Assembly: GCF_033025475.1 (NCBI RefSeq)
Contig: NZ_CP130322.1
Location: 372,001 to 436,000, forward strand
Length of the DNA: 64,000 nucleotides
Reading direction: 5' to 3'
Origin: Sphingomonas sp. C3-2
GTDB taxonomy: Bacteria; Pseudomonadota; Alphaproteobacteria; Sphingomonadales; Sphingomonadaceae
The notes beneath the pieces are model-generated. The model was given only the letters and a program-made list of their open reading frames with translations. It was not told where the DNA came from and made no database searches. Each line of letters starts with the position of its first letter. Position 1 is the stretch's first letter. Made by a program: the position numbers and the translations under genes. Positions 10,505 through 18,533 of the stretch are shown piece after piece.

Positions 10505-10524
10505 TTGTCCGCAAACGGGGACAG
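10505..10524. promoter_or_regulatory. 20-base dyad, candidate regulator operator
   Basis: TGTCC (10506-10510) and GGACA (10519-10523) form an inverted repeat with an 8-base spacer, extended by one G-T type match on each side. It starts 19 bases upstream of the luxR-type ATG and ends 61 bases before the P450 ATG. The size and symmetry suit a dimeric helix-turn-helix regulator, probably the neighbouring LuxR-type protein. This is inference. Confidence 0.4.
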
Positions 10525-10541
10525 TCGCGTCGATCAGCTCC

Positions 10542-10561
10542 GATTATTTCATGAGAATATC
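10542..10561. promoter_or_regulatory. Second imperfect dyad upstream of the P450 gene
   Basis: A 20-base imperfect palindrome centred on TCATGA (14 of 20 positions symmetric) lies 24-43 bases before the P450 start. It could be a second operator or an accident of AT-rich promoter sequence. Confidence 0.25.
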
Positions 10562-10584
10562 GCAGCGATCGGAAGAGCCAAGCC

Positions 10585-11766
10585 ATGAATGCCACCTCCC
10601 TGCTGATGCCGGATGTCGATTTCGCCCATGATCCCTTACCAGACCTCCACGAACGGCTGGCCGAACTGCGGCTGCATGGGCCCGTAGTCCCCGTAAGGCA
10701 CCATGGCGCGCGCGCCTGGCTGATCCTCGATCATGCCCTGCTCAAACAGGCGTTCGAGGATTATGTCCATTTCGACGGCGCCGAGGGATATCAGCAGATC
10801 GCCGGCCCATCGATGGGGCGCACGCTCCAGACGATGACCGGCGATGAACACCGGGTCAGCCGGGCACTGGTAGTCGCGCCCTTCCTGCCCGCCAGCGTGC
10901 GCAGCTATGTCGAAGGCCTGATCGAGCCAATTGCGTATGAACTGCTCGATCGGATCGCGGGGCAGCGCGAAGTTGAATTCGTCTCGGCCTTTGCCCGCCC
11001 CTATCCCTTCCTCATCATCACCCGGCTGCTCGGTATTCCGGTCGACGACGAAGCGCGTTTCCTCGAATGGGCGGTCAAGCTCATCGATTTTCCGTGGGAT
11101 CCCGAAGGCGCGCTTAGGGCCAAGAACGGGTTCTACGCCTATATGCAGGCGATCATCGACGAACGTCGACGCAATCCGCAGGGCGATTTCCTCTCACGCC
11201 TCACCAGCGCCGAATTTGAAGGGCAGCGCCTGTCGGACGATCGAATCCTCGCCTTTATCGCGCTGCTCTTCCCCGCCGGGTCGGACACCGCGTACAAAAA
11301 TGGCAGCAGCCTGTTCGCCAAGGTTCTGGCCACGCCGGAATTGCGCGAAATGGCGCGCAAGGGCGACAAGGAACGCGACGCGATCGTGACCGAAGCGCTG
11401 CGCTGGGAACCGCCCACCGCGCTTCTCCCCCGCATGGCCAGCGCGGATGTCACCCTTGGTGGGGTAAAGATTGCCAGGGGAGACTGGACCTTGTTCGGCA
11501 TCAGCGCCGCGAACAGCGATCCGGCGATATTTGCCGATCCGCGCAAATTCGATCCCACGCGCGACAATCGCGAAATCCTGACCTTCGGCCGCAGCAGCCA
11601 TTTCTGCCTCGGCATGCACCTTGCGCGGCGCGAGCTTTCGACGGCGTTGAAGCTTGTCCTCGAACGCTTCCCGAACATGTCGGTCAAACCCGGGCAAAAG
11701 ATCGAGGCGGTCAGCGCGGTGCTGCGCGGCGTGCCCGAACTGATCGTCCTTCCCCACGGAGACTAA
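10585..11766 (+). CDS. Class I cytochrome P450 monooxygenase
   Basis: Soluble bacterial P450 (393 residues) that hydroxylates an unidentified small lipophilic substrate using electrons from a ferredoxin. Visible motifs are the I-helix oxygen-activation segment AGSDTA (231-236; D234 and T235 present, the next residue Ala instead of the common Thr/Ser), E270 and R273 of the K-helix ExxR, and the heme loop FGRSSHFCLG with proximal ligand C341. GGAAGAG lies upstream of ATG 10585. The [2Fe-2S] ferredoxin gene begins 5 bases after its stop, clearly its redox partner. No ferredoxin reductase lies in this cluster. Family (CYP number) cannot be assigned by eye. Confidence 0.95.
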   Translation: MNATSLLMPDVDFAHDPLPDLHERLAELRLHGPVVPVRHHGARAWLILDHALLKQAFEDYVHFDGAEGYQQIAGPSMGRTLQTMTGDEHRVSRALVVAPFLPASVRSYVEGLIEPIAYELLDRIAGQREVEFVSAFARPYPFLIITRLLGIPVDDEARFLEWAVKLIDFPWDPEGALRAKNGFYAYMQAIIDERRRNPQGDFLSRLTSAEFEGQRLSDDRILAFIALLFPAGSDTAYKNGSSLFAKVLATPELREMARKGDKERDAIVTEALRWEPPTALLPRMASADVTLGGVKIARGDWTLFGISAANSDPAIFADPRKFDPTRDNREILTFGRSSHFCLGMHLARRELSTALKLVLERFPNMSVKPGQKIEAVSAVLRGVPELIVLPHGD

Positions 11767-11771
11767 AGACC

Positions 11772-12089
11772 ATGCATATCCGTTTCATCGATGCTGCGGG
11801 CAATACGCATCTGGCAGAGGGCGAGGTCGGTGAAAGCGCCATGCGCTGCGCCACACGCGCACTTATCCCCGGTATCATCGGCGAATGCGGCGGCGCCATG
11901 GCCTGCGCCACCTGCCATGCCTATGTCACCCAACCCAATGATCCGATCTTCCATGCCACCGATGCGCAGGAACGCGAAATGCTCGGCGGCTGCATCGATG
12001 TGCGTCAGAACAGCCGCCTGACCTGTCAGGTCATGCTCACCGCCCAATCCGACGGGATGACCTTCACCATTCCCGCATCGCAGGTATGA
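11772..12089 (+). CDS. Putidaredoxin-type [2Fe-2S] ferredoxin
   Basis: A 105-residue adrenodoxin/putidaredoxin-like ferredoxin. Four cluster cysteines are in the expected C-x5-C-x2-C ... C pattern: C39, C45, C48 (GECGGAMACATC) and C85 (LTCQV). It starts 5 bases after the P450 stop, so the two form an operon in which it passes electrons to the heme. A dedicated NADH:ferredoxin reductase is not present in the window; the convergent FMN reductase is a different family and is not an obvious substitute. Confidence 0.95.
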   Translation: MHIRFIDAAGNTHLAEGEVGESAMRCATRALIPGIIGECGGAMACATCHAYVTQPNDPIFHATDAQEREMLGGCIDVRQNSRLTCQVMLTAQSDGMTFTIPASQV

Positions 12090-12119
12090 AGGCAATCCAC
12101 GCCGGATCGAGCGGGCATA

Positions 12120-12677
12120 TTATCCCTGCAGCCCCGCAAACGCCGCAAAGCCCGTCATAAACTTGCCGATGCGCTCGCGCGTGGCTTCGTCCGACAACCG
12201 CCCCTCGGCATCGAACAACCCGGACGCGCGCGATACGAGCAGTCGTCCCTCAAACCATGGCCGCGTCCCGAGCGTGCGCAACACGCTCAGCCAGGCATCC
12301 TGCGCCAGCAGCGTGCCGAAACCGCCGGGCGATGCGCCGATCACCGCCACCGGCCGATTGCCGAACACCCGGCCGATATCGTCTGCGGGGCGAGACATCC
12401 AGTCGATCGCATTTTTGAATACGCCCGGAATACCGTTATTATATTCGGGCGTGGCGAGCAGAAGCCCGTCTGCTCGCGCAATAGCATCTTTCAACGCAAC
12501 CACCGCAGGCGGCAGCCCGTGCGCCGCCTCTTCATCGGCATTGTAGAGCGGGATGCCTGCGATGGTATGAACTTCCATCGTGGTGCCTTCGGGCATTTGC
12601 TTTTCGGCAGCGCGCAACAGTCCGGTGTTGAACGAATTCTGCCGGAGGCTTCCGGAAAGGCCAAGGATATGTGTCAT
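12120..12677 (-). CDS. NAD(P)H-dependent FMN reductase
   Basis: A 185-residue flavodoxin-like NADPH:FMN/quinone reductase of the chromate-reductase (ChrR/YieF/SsuE-like) family. The phosphate-binding loop GLSGSLRQNSFN is at the N terminus (6-17), followed by the family motif PEYNNGIPG and NAIDW in the middle and GASPGGFGT. The start is taken at ATG 12677, preceded by AAGGAG eight to nine bases upstream; a longer frame adds an Arg-rich unconserved leader that would overlap the upstream pirin gene. It lies 22 bases after pirin on the same strand, so the two probably form an oxidative/quinone-response pair. Confidence 0.92.
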   Translation of the reverse strand: MTHILGLSGSLRQNSFNTGLLRAAEKQMPEGTTMEVHTIAGIPLYNADEEAAHGLPPAVVALKDAIARADGLLLATPEYNNGIPGVFKNAIDWMSRPADDIGRVFGNRPVAVIGASPGGFGTLLAQDAWLSVLRTLGTRPWFEGRLLVSRASGLFDAEGRLSDEATRERIGKFMTGFAAFAGLQG

Positions 12678-12699
12678 ATCAGATAGGCTCCTTCGCTGA

Positions 12700-13593
12700 T
12701 CAAGACATCGCCGGCGCGGACGGCGCCGGATCTTCCGGAAGCGGAATGAATTCCTTGTCGTCCGCATCGGGCAGTTTCATCCGCCCCGCGCGCCAGTCTG
12801 CGGCCGCCTGTTCAAGCCGATCCTTCGAAGAGGAGACGAAGTTCCAGTACAGGAACCGCTGGCCCAGCGGTTCACCGCCCAGCACCATGATCGTCGACGG
12901 CTGAACTGCGGTAAAATGCGATGCCTGCGCACTCAGCACCAGCATCTGCCCGGTCGCATAGCGCATGCCTCCCACCTCGATCTCGCCCGCCGCGACATAC
13001 AGCGCGCGTTCGGCATGGCCCGACGGGATTTCCGCCTTCGCCCCGCCATCCAGATCAAGATGCGCATAGAAAAGCGGCGAGTGCGTCTTCACCCCGGCAG
13101 TCAGCCCATAAGCATTGCCCGCGATCAACTGTCCGCGAACGCCCGCAGCCTCCCATTGCGGCAGGTCTGCACCTTCATGATGCGAAAAGGACGGATCGGT
13201 TTCCTCAAATTCGGTGGGCAACGCCACCCAGGCCTGAATGCCGTGCAAATGATCACCTTCGGCCCGCGCCTTTTCAAAGCGCTCACTGTGCGTGATGCCG
13301 CGCCCCGCCGTCATCCAGTTCACTTCATGCGGTCGCACCGCCAGTTCAGAACCCACGCTGTCGCGGTGCATCATCTCGCCCGCGAACAAATAGGTCACGG
13401 TCGAAAGACCGATATGCGGATGCGGGCGGACATCAACGCCCCGGTCCACGCCGGCTGCAAGATCGAGCGGGCCCATATGGTCGAAGAACACGAACGGCCC
13501 AACCATCCTGCGCTTTGCGAACGGCAGTACCCGGCCGACTTCCAGTCCGCCGCCAAGGCTGCGCCGGCGCTGTTCGATCACCATCTCAATCAC
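12700..13593 (-). CDS. Pirin family protein
   Basis: A 297-residue bicupin protein. The metal site of the N-terminal cupin is intact: H58 and H60 (RPHPHIGL), H102 and E104 (GITHSERF). Bacterial pirins include quercetin 2,3-dioxygenases and regulators of pyruvate dehydrogenase; which activity applies here is not visible. It is the first gene of a two-gene unit with the FMN reductase. The 203-base gap upstream of it, before tRNA-Arg, has no gene. Confidence 0.93.
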   Translation of the reverse strand: MIEMVIEQRRRSLGGGLEVGRVLPFAKRRMVGPFVFFDHMGPLDLAAGVDRGVDVRPHPHIGLSTVTYLFAGEMMHRDSVGSELAVRPHEVNWMTAGRGITHSERFEKARAEGDHLHGIQAWVALPTEFEETDPSFSHHEGADLPQWEAAGVRGQLIAGNAYGLTAGVKTHSPLFYAHLDLDGGAKAEIPSGHAERALYVAAGEIEVGGMRYATGQMLVLSAQASHFTAVQPSTIMVLGGEPLGQRFLYWNFVSSSKDRLEQAAADWRAGRMKLPDADDKEFIPLPEDPAPSAPAMS

Positions 13594-13796
13594 GGTAAAA
13601 ACTCCTATCGGATCAGGACGACATAGTGCCCAGCCAAGGGGGGGATGGGCAAGCCATCCATTCGCCTCTGGCGGAACATCGCCTCAAAACCCAGTGAAAT
13701 GGGCAATCGGCGAAAAACTGCGAAAAATTGCAATAAAATGATCACAACAGGGGTTGCGCTCCCTCGCCTTCCCCCGTAGAGGACGCCCCACACCGC

Positions 13797-13873
13797 GCGC
13801 CCGTAGCTCAGCTGGATAGAGCACCAGACTACGAATCTGGGGGTCAGAGGTTCGAATCCTTTCGGGCGCGCCA
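13797..13873 (+). tRNA. tRNA-Arg (anticodon ACG)
   Basis: A 77-base cloverleaf with encoded CCA: acceptor GCGCCCG pairs with CGGGCGC, the D arm is GCTCAGCTGGATAGAGC, and the anticodon stem CCAGA/TCTGG encloses CTACGAA (anticodon ACG, expected to be edited to inosine). The T arm is GAGGTTCGAATCCTT. Confidence 0.97.
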
Positions 13874-13932
13874 TTCTCCTAAAAGCATCGTGATGTACCC
13901 GGCGCTCAGCCGAGCGAACGATGTCGAGAAAT

Positions 13933-14322
13933 TCAGTCGAATGTGATGATCACGCGCCCCTGCCCTGCACCGGAGGCGTACAAACCGTGCGGCCCTTTCA
14001 AATGCGCCGCAAAGGGCACGATTTCGGCGAAACCTATCGGCAATTCTCCCAGCACAAGCCGTTCAACGCGGCGACACGAGGCATGGCTTGAAAAATAGCG
14101 TGCTTTCCAAACTGTCCTGCCTCGAACATGCGCGTCGCCGCCCTCGTACAATTCGATGTGGTCGATGCACGGCGGGCTCCGCTTCCAGAAGAAGCCGTCC
14201 GACTGGCTGAGCGTGGCCACATATTGGTCGCCATGACGCGCCACCTCGAATTCGATGGCCGGCGGCTGACATGACGCCAGCAGGAAAGCCGCAGAGACTA
14301 CGGCAACCGGTGCAAATTTCAT
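13933..14322 (-). CDS. Putative small lipoprotein
   Basis: A 129-residue product with a lipoprotein signal: MKFAPVAVVSAAFLLASC, acylated Cys at 18. The mature part of about 110 residues contains four further cysteines or conserved-looking aromatics (FFWKRSPPCIDHIELYEG) and a strand-rich C terminus ending in GRVIITFD. No family is recognised. I start at ATG 14322, which directly precedes the signal peptide and follows a G-rich ribosome-binding site; a frame extending to 14382 lacks a sensible leader. It sits alone between tRNA-Arg and tRNA-Ile2. Confidence 0.7.
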   Translation of the reverse strand: MKFAPVAVVSAAFLLASCQPPAIEFEVARHGDQYVATLSQSDGFFWKRSPPCIDHIELYEGGDAHVRGRTVWKARYFSSHASCRRVERLVLGELPIGFAEIVPFAAHLKGPHGLYASGAGQGRVIITFD

Positions 14323-14399
14323 CCATCCCCCCAAGGCGGTCGCCCAGCAATCACATCCTGCGATGTACACCGCGACATTCAAGCATTGAAGGGAAGAGT

Positions 14400-14475
14400 T
14401 GGTGGGCCCGGCAGGACTCGAACCCGCAACCTAGCCGTTATGAGCGGCCAGCTCTAACCATTGAGCTACAGGCCC
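14400..14475 (-). tRNA. tRNA-Ile2 (anticodon CAT, lysidine type)
   Basis: On the minus strand a 76-base cloverleaf with encoded CCA: acceptor GGGCCTG/CGGGCCC, D arm AGCTCAATGGTTAGAGCT, anticodon stem GGCCG/CGGCT with loop CTCATAA (anticodon CAT), T arm GCGGGTTCGAGTCCTGC. The overall sequence looks like alphaproteobacterial ileX, whose C34 is converted to lysidine by TilS to read AUA, rather than initiator or elongator tRNA-Met. The Ile2-versus-Met call is from memory of family sequences. Confidence 0.8.
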
Positions 14476-14560
14476 CACCTGTCTGCGCCCGCGATAGCGG
14501 AGGGACGTTGCGCATGGCAAGCGGTCAAATCACCGGCTGACGCAAGGTTTTTCGTGCGTG

Positions 14561-16387
14561 TCATGCGCCTTCGTGCACGGCCTCGTCGCGCAGCACACCT
14601 TCCTCGCGTGCCAACGGTAGAACCAGTTCGAACCGGTCAGCGCGGATGACGAACTGGCCGCCCGCCGCTTCGGCGAGATTGCGGACCAGCCGCAGCGCGA
14701 AGCCGAGGCCGAGCAACGGCGCATCCGGCCAATCTCCATCGGGGCTATATGCGGGATCGAGCAGTTCATGCTCGTCCTGCGCGCGCAGCGCTTCGGGGCG
14801 GTCGACGCGCAGGCGCGCCACCTCCCCCTCGCCCGCAAACGCGACCGTCAGCGCCTCGCCTTCGCCCGACACCGCGACCAGCGCCGACAAGAGCCGTGAA
14901 TAGATGCGATCCAGCGCCACCGGGTCGACCGACAATGCGCCGATATCGAGCGGCGCAGAAAGCTGCAGTTCCACACCGCGCTCGCGCGCCAAAGGGCCAA
15001 GATCGTCACAGATCCGGCGAAGCGCCGCCGCGCCATCGACATGCGCATGCTCCAGCCGAAGCGCGTTGCTGTCCACCCGCGCGGCGGTGTCGAGATCGTC
15101 CACCGCGACAAGCAGACGACGCGCCTCGTCGGCGATCTCGAGCGCCCGGGCGCGGTAATCGCGCGCGGCGGGACCAAGGATCTGTCCGTCGATCATCTCG
15201 GCAAACCCCAGGATCGCGTTGAGCGGGGTGCGCAATTCATGCACCAATTGCCGCAGGGATTCTGGGCGAAATACCGAACCATAGAGCCCGTTCGCCGAAC
15301 TTGTGCGGGTTATTTCATCAAGCCGTGGGCGGCGCGCCGTCCCGCGATAGCCCGCAAAACGACCATCCTGCTGTCCGAAAAACGGTACCGCCGAAATCCG
15401 CCATTCGCCCGTCGCCACGCCCGTTCCGGGCACCGTCAACCGTGCATCGCGAAACGGCGCGCGGCGACGAAAGGCGCCCACCGCATAGCCATCGACGCCG
15501 TATTCAGGCGAGCCCGCCGTCGCGGCAATCGAAATGCCGACCAGCGGTTCCCGCGGAGCGCCGTCCACCCAGATAAGCGTCCCATCGGCACCGGTCTCGA
15601 AACGGAAATGCTCGGCGCGTAGAGGCATTTCCTCCGCAGCGGCGGCGGCAGCGGGAAGCATCTCCATACCAGTCTCGCTCAGCATCACGTCCCCCGCCGG
15701 CACGATATCAATCGCATCCGGTTCGATACTTTGGGTATCTGCTTTCTTCGTCGCAGGAAATGGCGAGCGAATGACCGGCTTTGGCGGCGGGCGATCTCGA
15801 CGAAACGCCTCGATCCGCATCATCAGATCGCGGATCTGCGTGCCCGAATCCTCATCAGTGTCGGCAGCCGCAATGTCCGCCGCGATCGTTTCGGCCGAAA
15901 TCGGCGGTGCACGTACAACATGCGGTTCGGGGTCGACCATCGCAGCCATTTCCGGCCCCGGCGAAACCGGCCCGGAAATGATGCGGTCCGCCGCGCCGAA
16001 CACCGCAAGCGCACGGCGAGCCTCCTCATCAAAATCATCGCGGTGACGCAACAGCGCACGCACGGGGGGCGGCAGCATAGGCAGCAAGGCGCGCCATTCG
16101 GCGCCCTCGAACTGCACCGCACGCGCCAGCCCCTGGGTAACCGACAGATCATCCTCGGCGAAAAATGCGAACAATGCCGTGGGGATTGGACGCCCAATCA
16201 GCGACTCGGCGGTACGCCGGCGGCGCTCCAGCGAGACAGATCCGCGCCACGATCGCAGCACGGCATAAACATGCCCCGACTCATCCGAATTGGCCCGTCG
16301 CTGCGCAGCGAGATCCACCAGTTGCTGCCACGCAATGGCGCGTGCATCCTTGCTGATGTCAGCCCGCGCGATCACCGTGGCCGCCAT
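14561..16387 (-). CDS. Atypical sensor histidine kinase without membrane segments
   Basis: A 608-residue soluble protein. The N-terminal 140 residues resemble a DUF2336-like helical domain (ERRRRTAESLIG, FAFFAEDDLSV). A proline/acidic linker (about 160-250) leads to a PAS-like domain (about 260-365; WRISAVPFFGQQDGRFAGY). A good HisKA H-box follows, HELRTPLNAILGF, with phosphoacceptor H383. The ATPase domain is degenerate: the usual N-box asparagine is absent (SRLLSALV) and only a G-box-like LLGLGFALRLV remains. No transmembrane helix is visible. Start ATG 16387 is chosen because longer frames run into the divergent Lrp promoter. It may be a signalling pseudo-kinase or phosphotransfer protein. 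Confidence 0.85.
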   Translation of the reverse strand: MAATVIARADISKDARAIAWQQLVDLAAQRRANSDESGHVYAVLRSWRGSVSLERRRRTAESLIGRPIPTALFAFFAEDDLSVTQGLARAVQFEGAEWRALLPMLPPPVRALLRHRDDFDEEARRALAVFGAADRIISGPVSPGPEMAAMVDPEPHVVRAPPISAETIAADIAAADTDEDSGTQIRDLMMRIEAFRRDRPPPKPVIRSPFPATKKADTQSIEPDAIDIVPAGDVMLSETGMEMLPAAAAAAEEMPLRAEHFRFETGADGTLIWVDGAPREPLVGISIAATAGSPEYGVDGYAVGAFRRRAPFRDARLTVPGTGVATGEWRISAVPFFGQQDGRFAGYRGTARRPRLDEITRTSSANGLYGSVFRPESLRQLVHELRTPLNAILGFAEMIDGQILGPAARDYRARALEIADEARRLLVAVDDLDTAARVDSNALRLEHAHVDGAAALRRICDDLGPLARERGVELQLSAPLDIGALSVDPVALDRIYSRLLSALVAVSGEGEALTVAFAGEGEVARLRVDRPEALRAQDEHELLDPAYSPDGDWPDAPLLGLGFALRLVRNLAEAAGGQFVIRADRFELVLPLAREEGVLRDEAVHEGA

Positions 16388-16553
16388 ATCGTCGAAACGC
16401 ACGCAAAATCCCCCCGAAACCAGCCTTTGGAATAGCGAAAGCGCCTTCCGATAGGAAGTCGCGATACTGGCACAAGAAGGTTGACGGACAATTGCAATGC
16501 GCCGCAATTTAATTATAAGCCGACGCAGGTTTACAGCTTGGAAGTTCTCTGGA

Positions 16554-17027
16554 ATGGCGCATTTGGCAATAGACGATATCGACAAACAGATTCTGGCACA
16601 TCTTCAGGACGACGGGCGCATGACGAATGTGGACCTCGCCGCGAAGATCGGGCTGACCGCCCCGCCCTGCCTGCGCCGCGTTCGCAGCCTTGAAGATGCC
16701 GGCGTTATCCAGGGCTATAATGCCCGTCTCGATCAGGCGGCGCTTGGCTATGGCATCACCATTTTCGCGATGGTCAGCCTCAAAAGCCAGGCCGAGGGCG
16801 ACCTGCAGGCCTTCGAGCAGCACATCGCCCATCTGGCCGAAGTCCGCGAATGCCACATGCTCAACGGCGAGATCGATTTCCTGCTCAAGATCGTCGCCAA
16901 GGACCTTCAGAGCTTTCAGGATTTCCTGACCTCCAAACTGACCCCAGCGCCCAATGTCTCGAGCGTGAAGACCTCGCTGACAATCCGCCGTTCGAAATAT
17001 CAACCCGGCGTGCCGCTCGACGTCTGA
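16554..17027 (+). CDS. Lrp/AsnC-family transcriptional regulator
   Basis: A 157-residue protein with an N-terminal helix-turn-helix (about 5-50; DDIDKQILAHLQDDGR, then LTAPPCLRRVRSLEDAGVI) and a C-terminal RAM effector domain (about 65-140; LLKIVAKDLQSFQDFLTSKL). The length and the ending RRSKYQPGVPLDV are typical of amino-acid-sensing feast/famine regulators. It is divergent from the histidine kinase gene. The start ATG 16554 gives the standard IDDIDKQIL start. A strong bidirectional terminator follows. The regulon cannot be deduced from the neighbourhood. Confidence 0.95.
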   Translation: MAHLAIDDIDKQILAHLQDDGRMTNVDLAAKIGLTAPPCLRRVRSLEDAGVIQGYNARLDQAALGYGITIFAMVSLKSQAEGDLQAFEQHIAHLAEVRECHMLNGEIDFLLKIVAKDLQSFQDFLTSKLTPAPNVSSVKTSLTIRRSKYQPGVPLDV

Positions 17028-17041
17028 GCAGGTAGCAATGA

Positions 17042-17090
17042 AACAAAAAAGAGGGGCGGCGGATCATATCGATCCACCGCCCCTTTTCTT
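17042..17090. terminator. Bidirectional terminator between lrp-type and TPR genes
   Basis: A GC-rich hairpin (GGGGCGG...CCGCCCC, stem roughly 17053-17083) is flanked by an A-rich tract on the left and a T-rich tract (TTTTCTTGTT) on the right, so it can terminate both convergent genes. Confidence 0.85.
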
Positions 17091-17102
17091 GTTCGTTCAG
17101 CC

Positions 17103-18338
17103 TCAGGCCTTGTCGCAGTAAGCCGTCCAGAGCTGCGCCAGACCTTCGCGCTGGCCCTTGATGCCCGCGAACAGCTTCTTGGCTTCTTCCTTCTGGCCCT
17201 GCATCGCCAGCGCGATGCCGAGGCGCATATTCACTTCATCATTGTCGACACCGCCCTTGGTGAGTGCGGTGCGGAACAGCGCCGCAGCACGACCATATTC
17301 GCCGTAACCGAGCAGCGCGTTGCCGGTGCCGGCCGCAAGAACGCCGTTCGCCATGCCGTTTGCACGCTTTTCTTCAGCGGCAAGCCCCGACTTGTCGGCC
17401 GCAACCTTGGCCGAGGCTTCACGATGCAGTTCGTTGATTGCCGGGCTGACATTCGCGCTCTTTGCCTTCAGCAGGTCGAGGGCAGCGACCGCTTCGCCCG
17501 GGAAGCCCTGCTGGTTGGCGATGAATGCATAATCATAATGATCCTTTTCGCCAGCGAGCGCCCTGGTGGCGCGCATCAGGCGGAACAGGTCGAGTTCGAT
17601 CTTCGAACCCAGCTTCTGGGTGTCGCGATAATTGACGAGCGCCGAACGCCAGTTTTCAGGCGTCGGATAGTCCTGCACATGCATCGAGGTCCAGCGTGCA
17701 AATGCCGGGCCGCTGTTCGACTTATAGGCTTGGGCGATGCCGAACTTGTACCAATCCTCGGGCACCGGCTTGCCGGCGGCCTTTTCGCCCTGCACGGCCT
17801 TTTCGAGCACGGCGAGCGCCTGCGGCGAACGATTGGTCGACGAATAAAGGCTCGCCTGCGTCAGGTACAGGTCGGTCGAGGTGTAGCCAGCGGCGCCCGC
17901 TGCGTTCAGCGCGGCTTCTGCCTTGGCATAGTCCTTTGCCTCGATCGAGAATTTCGCGAGGTAGAACTGGAACTTGCCAGCCTCTGCTGCGGGAACGAGG
18001 CCGCTCGACAGCATACCGTCGAGCGCCTTGGCGCGGACCTTGTTGTCTTGCAGCTTGTCGCCCGCGTTCAGGCGGTACTGGTTGAGCGTGTATTTTTCAT
18101 CGGGCGTCGTGGCGGTGGCTTCAACCTGGTCCGTCAGGCTCACCACCTTTGCGAAATCGCCGGCCTTCAGCGCAGCGTCGACCGGAGCCATCGCTTCGCG
18201 GAATTCCTTGCTCAGCTTCAGCGAAGGTGCCTTTGCCGGCTTTTCCTTCTTCTGCGCCTGGGCGGGCACTGCCGCCATCATCGTCACGGAACCGACGGCC
18301 AGAGCCAGTCCAAGTGCCGTTTTCGATACCAACTTCAT
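17103..18338 (-). CDS. Exported tetratricopeptide-type repeat protein
   Basis: A 411-residue periplasmic protein: a signal peptide (MKLVSKTALGLALAVGSVTMMAAVPAQA, cleavage after AQA), a Lys-rich stretch and then helical repeats in the TPR style (AKAEAALNAAG, PQALAVLEKAV, GRAAALFRTAL, MRLGIALAMQGQKEEAKKLF). These are protein-protein interaction scaffolds; the partner is unknown. I start at ATG 18338 because AGGAG lies 9 bases upstream; an ATG two codons earlier would have a spacing of 3. An EcfG-like promoter motif lies about 90-115 bases upstream. It is monocistronic. Confidence 0.88.
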   Translation of the reverse strand: MKLVSKTALGLALAVGSVTMMAAVPAQAQKKEKPAKAPSLKLSKEFREAMAPVDAALKAGDFAKVVSLTDQVEATATTPDEKYTLNQYRLNAGDKLQDNKVRAKALDGMLSSGLVPAAEAGKFQFYLAKFSIEAKDYAKAEAALNAAGAAGYTSTDLYLTQASLYSSTNRSPQALAVLEKAVQGEKAAGKPVPEDWYKFGIAQAYKSNSGPAFARWTSMHVQDYPTPENWRSALVNYRDTQKLGSKIELDLFRLMRATRALAGEKDHYDYAFIANQQGFPGEAVAALDLLKAKSANVSPAINELHREASAKVAADKSGLAAEEKRANGMANGVLAAGTGNALLGYGEYGRAAALFRTALTKGGVDNDEVNMRLGIALAMQGQKEEAKKLFAGIKGQREGLAQLWTAYCDKA

Positions 18339-18429
18339 CGACATAATCTCCTGCTGCAACCGAGCCCGCATGCCGCACGCACACGTTTCCGTCTGCCTAA
18401 TCGTGCAAGACACGACACACAAGCCTCAC

Positions 18430-18454
18430 AACCGCCTTGTTCAGATGGAGTTCC
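18430..18454 (-). promoter_or_regulatory. Possible EcfG-type promoter for the TPR gene
   Basis: On the minus strand GGAAC (complement of 18450-18454), a 16-base spacer and GGTT (complement of 18430-18433) match the alphaproteobacterial general-stress sigma EcfG pattern GGAAC-N16/17-cGTT except the first base of the -10. The TPR ATG is about 92 bases further on. Confidence 0.35.
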
Positions 18455-18533
18455 CGGGCTGAACAGGCCTTTAACATGCAGCCACCGTGCTTGCGCTTTG
18501 ACTGAACGGCGGCGCTTGGGCTACCCGCCCTGC

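Noticed and set aside
13605-13874. Minus-strand frame starting MARPKGFEPLTPRF
   Set aside because: It is an antisense reading of tRNA-Arg and not a protein gene.
14400-14475. tRNA-Met
   Set aside because: The anticodon is CAT, but the body resembles lysidine-type tRNA-Ile2; the call remains somewhat uncertain.
14271-14540. Plus-strand frame containing WWARQDSNPQPSRY
   Set aside because: It is an antisense reading of the tRNA-Ile2 gene, another common false ORF.
16388-16585. N-terminal extension of the histidine kinase
   Set aside because: It would overlap the divergent Lrp gene start and has no conserved features; ATG 16387 is preferred.
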